The translations under genes were made by a program, and so were the position numbers. A stretch of 64,000 bases of DNA from Oreocharis arfaki (lineage: Eukaryota > Chordata > Aves > Passeriformes > Paramythiidae). The stretch lies in NCBI GenBank assembly GCA_013398015.1, contig VZRR01011629.1, positions 62,001-126,000 on the forward strand, given 5' to 3'. The notes below the pieces were generated by a model. It saw only the letters and a program-made list of their open reading frames with translations, did no database searches and was not told the origin of the DNA. Positions 63,983-64,000 of the stretch are shown piece by piece. Position 1 is the stretch's first letter, and every line of letters starts with the position of its first letter.

Positions 63983-64000
63983 CTTCCTTTGACTGCAGTA
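63983..64000 (-). CDS. NCKAP5: NCKAP5 exon, 3' end only (cut by window edge)
   Basis: Only the last 18 bases are visible. On the minus strand they read Leu-Leu-Gln-Ser-Lys-Glu plus one extra base, followed by the donor GAAG|GTATTT. The LLQS residues match the place in human NCKAP5 where the helix around RNLLQSQG ends, just before the segment leading to EKLSE. The exon therefore ends in phase 1 (one base of the next codon). The donor is acceptable but not strong, and the visible stretch is too short for certainty. The identification depends on its position upstream of the EKLSED exon and on those six residues. Confidence 0.55.

Larger units (their letters stand above)
1..64000 (-). other. NCKAP5: NCKAP5 gene body (internal part, both ends outside window)
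   Basis: The secure coding exons on the minus strand, read from high to low coordinates, join into one open frame. The frame closely follows the N-terminal coiled-coil part of vertebrate NCKAP5 as I remember it. NCKAP5 was named for association with the SH2/SH3 adaptor Nck; its paralogue NCKAP5L is a centrosome and microtubule-associated protein, so a cytoskeletal role is inferred here. The introns are long (5 to 22 kb), as expected for this very large gene and unlike the compact NCKAP5L. The promoter and start codon must lie to the right of 64000, and the large C-terminal coding part to the left of 1. No competing gene was recognised on either strand. Confidence 0.9.

Noticed and set aside
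1..64000. CRISPR arrays, operons, tRNA or rRNA genes, prophage
   Set aside because: None of the patterns is present; the sequence is vertebrate intron.

Overview
This window looks like avian nuclear DNA, most likely from a songbird. It is AT-rich and almost entirely non-coding. It carries short CR1 LINE 3' ends with the typical ATTCTATG-like tails, and two long terminal repeats that resemble passerine endogenous-retrovirus LTRs. The only gene I can support is a set of small exons with vertebrate splice sites on the minus strand. There is no sign of bacterial, viral-genome or organellar organisation, and nearly all open frames above 60 codons look like chance.

The exons, read right to left, match the N-terminal coiled-coil part of NCKAP5 (Nck-associated protein 5), compared from memory with the human protein. 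Five exons are secure: 56318-56467, 34258-34326, 27728-27766, 22341-22460 and 2755-2859. Joined, they give one continuous reading frame of 161 codons, and every junction among them is phase 0. A sixth exon seems to be cut by the right edge (63983-64000). It ends in phase 1, so another exon of length 3n+2 must lie before 56467; the best candidate is 59946-59992. A possible 21-nt in-frame microexon sits at 55723-55743 inside the 22-kb intron. The start of the gene lies beyond position 64000, and the rest of the protein lies to the left of position 1.

Layout from left to right: a CR1 fragment (166-529); exon at 2.8 kb; a 19.5-kb intron with a CR1 tail and three single-N assembly joins flanked by duplicated sequence (7.7 and 12.0-12.4 kb); exon at 22.4 kb; a 5.3-kb intron with a longer CR1 (22960-23561) and a TATC microsatellite; exon at 27.7 kb; a 6.5-kb intron that begins with an LTR plus a primer-binding-site-like leader (27845-28340); exon at 34.3 kb; a 22-kb intron with simple repeats, a short CR1 tail, an AT palindrome-rich block and the microexon candidate; exon at 56.4 kb; then introns with further exon candidates and a second LTR (61490-62054).

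The most interesting items are the microexon candidate (clean splice sites, a branch-point-like motif, frame-neutral, and an ATG in strong Kozak context), the inferred linking exon, and the false-duplication signatures around the single Ns. No new biological system was found. Homology calls rest on recognition, not on a search.
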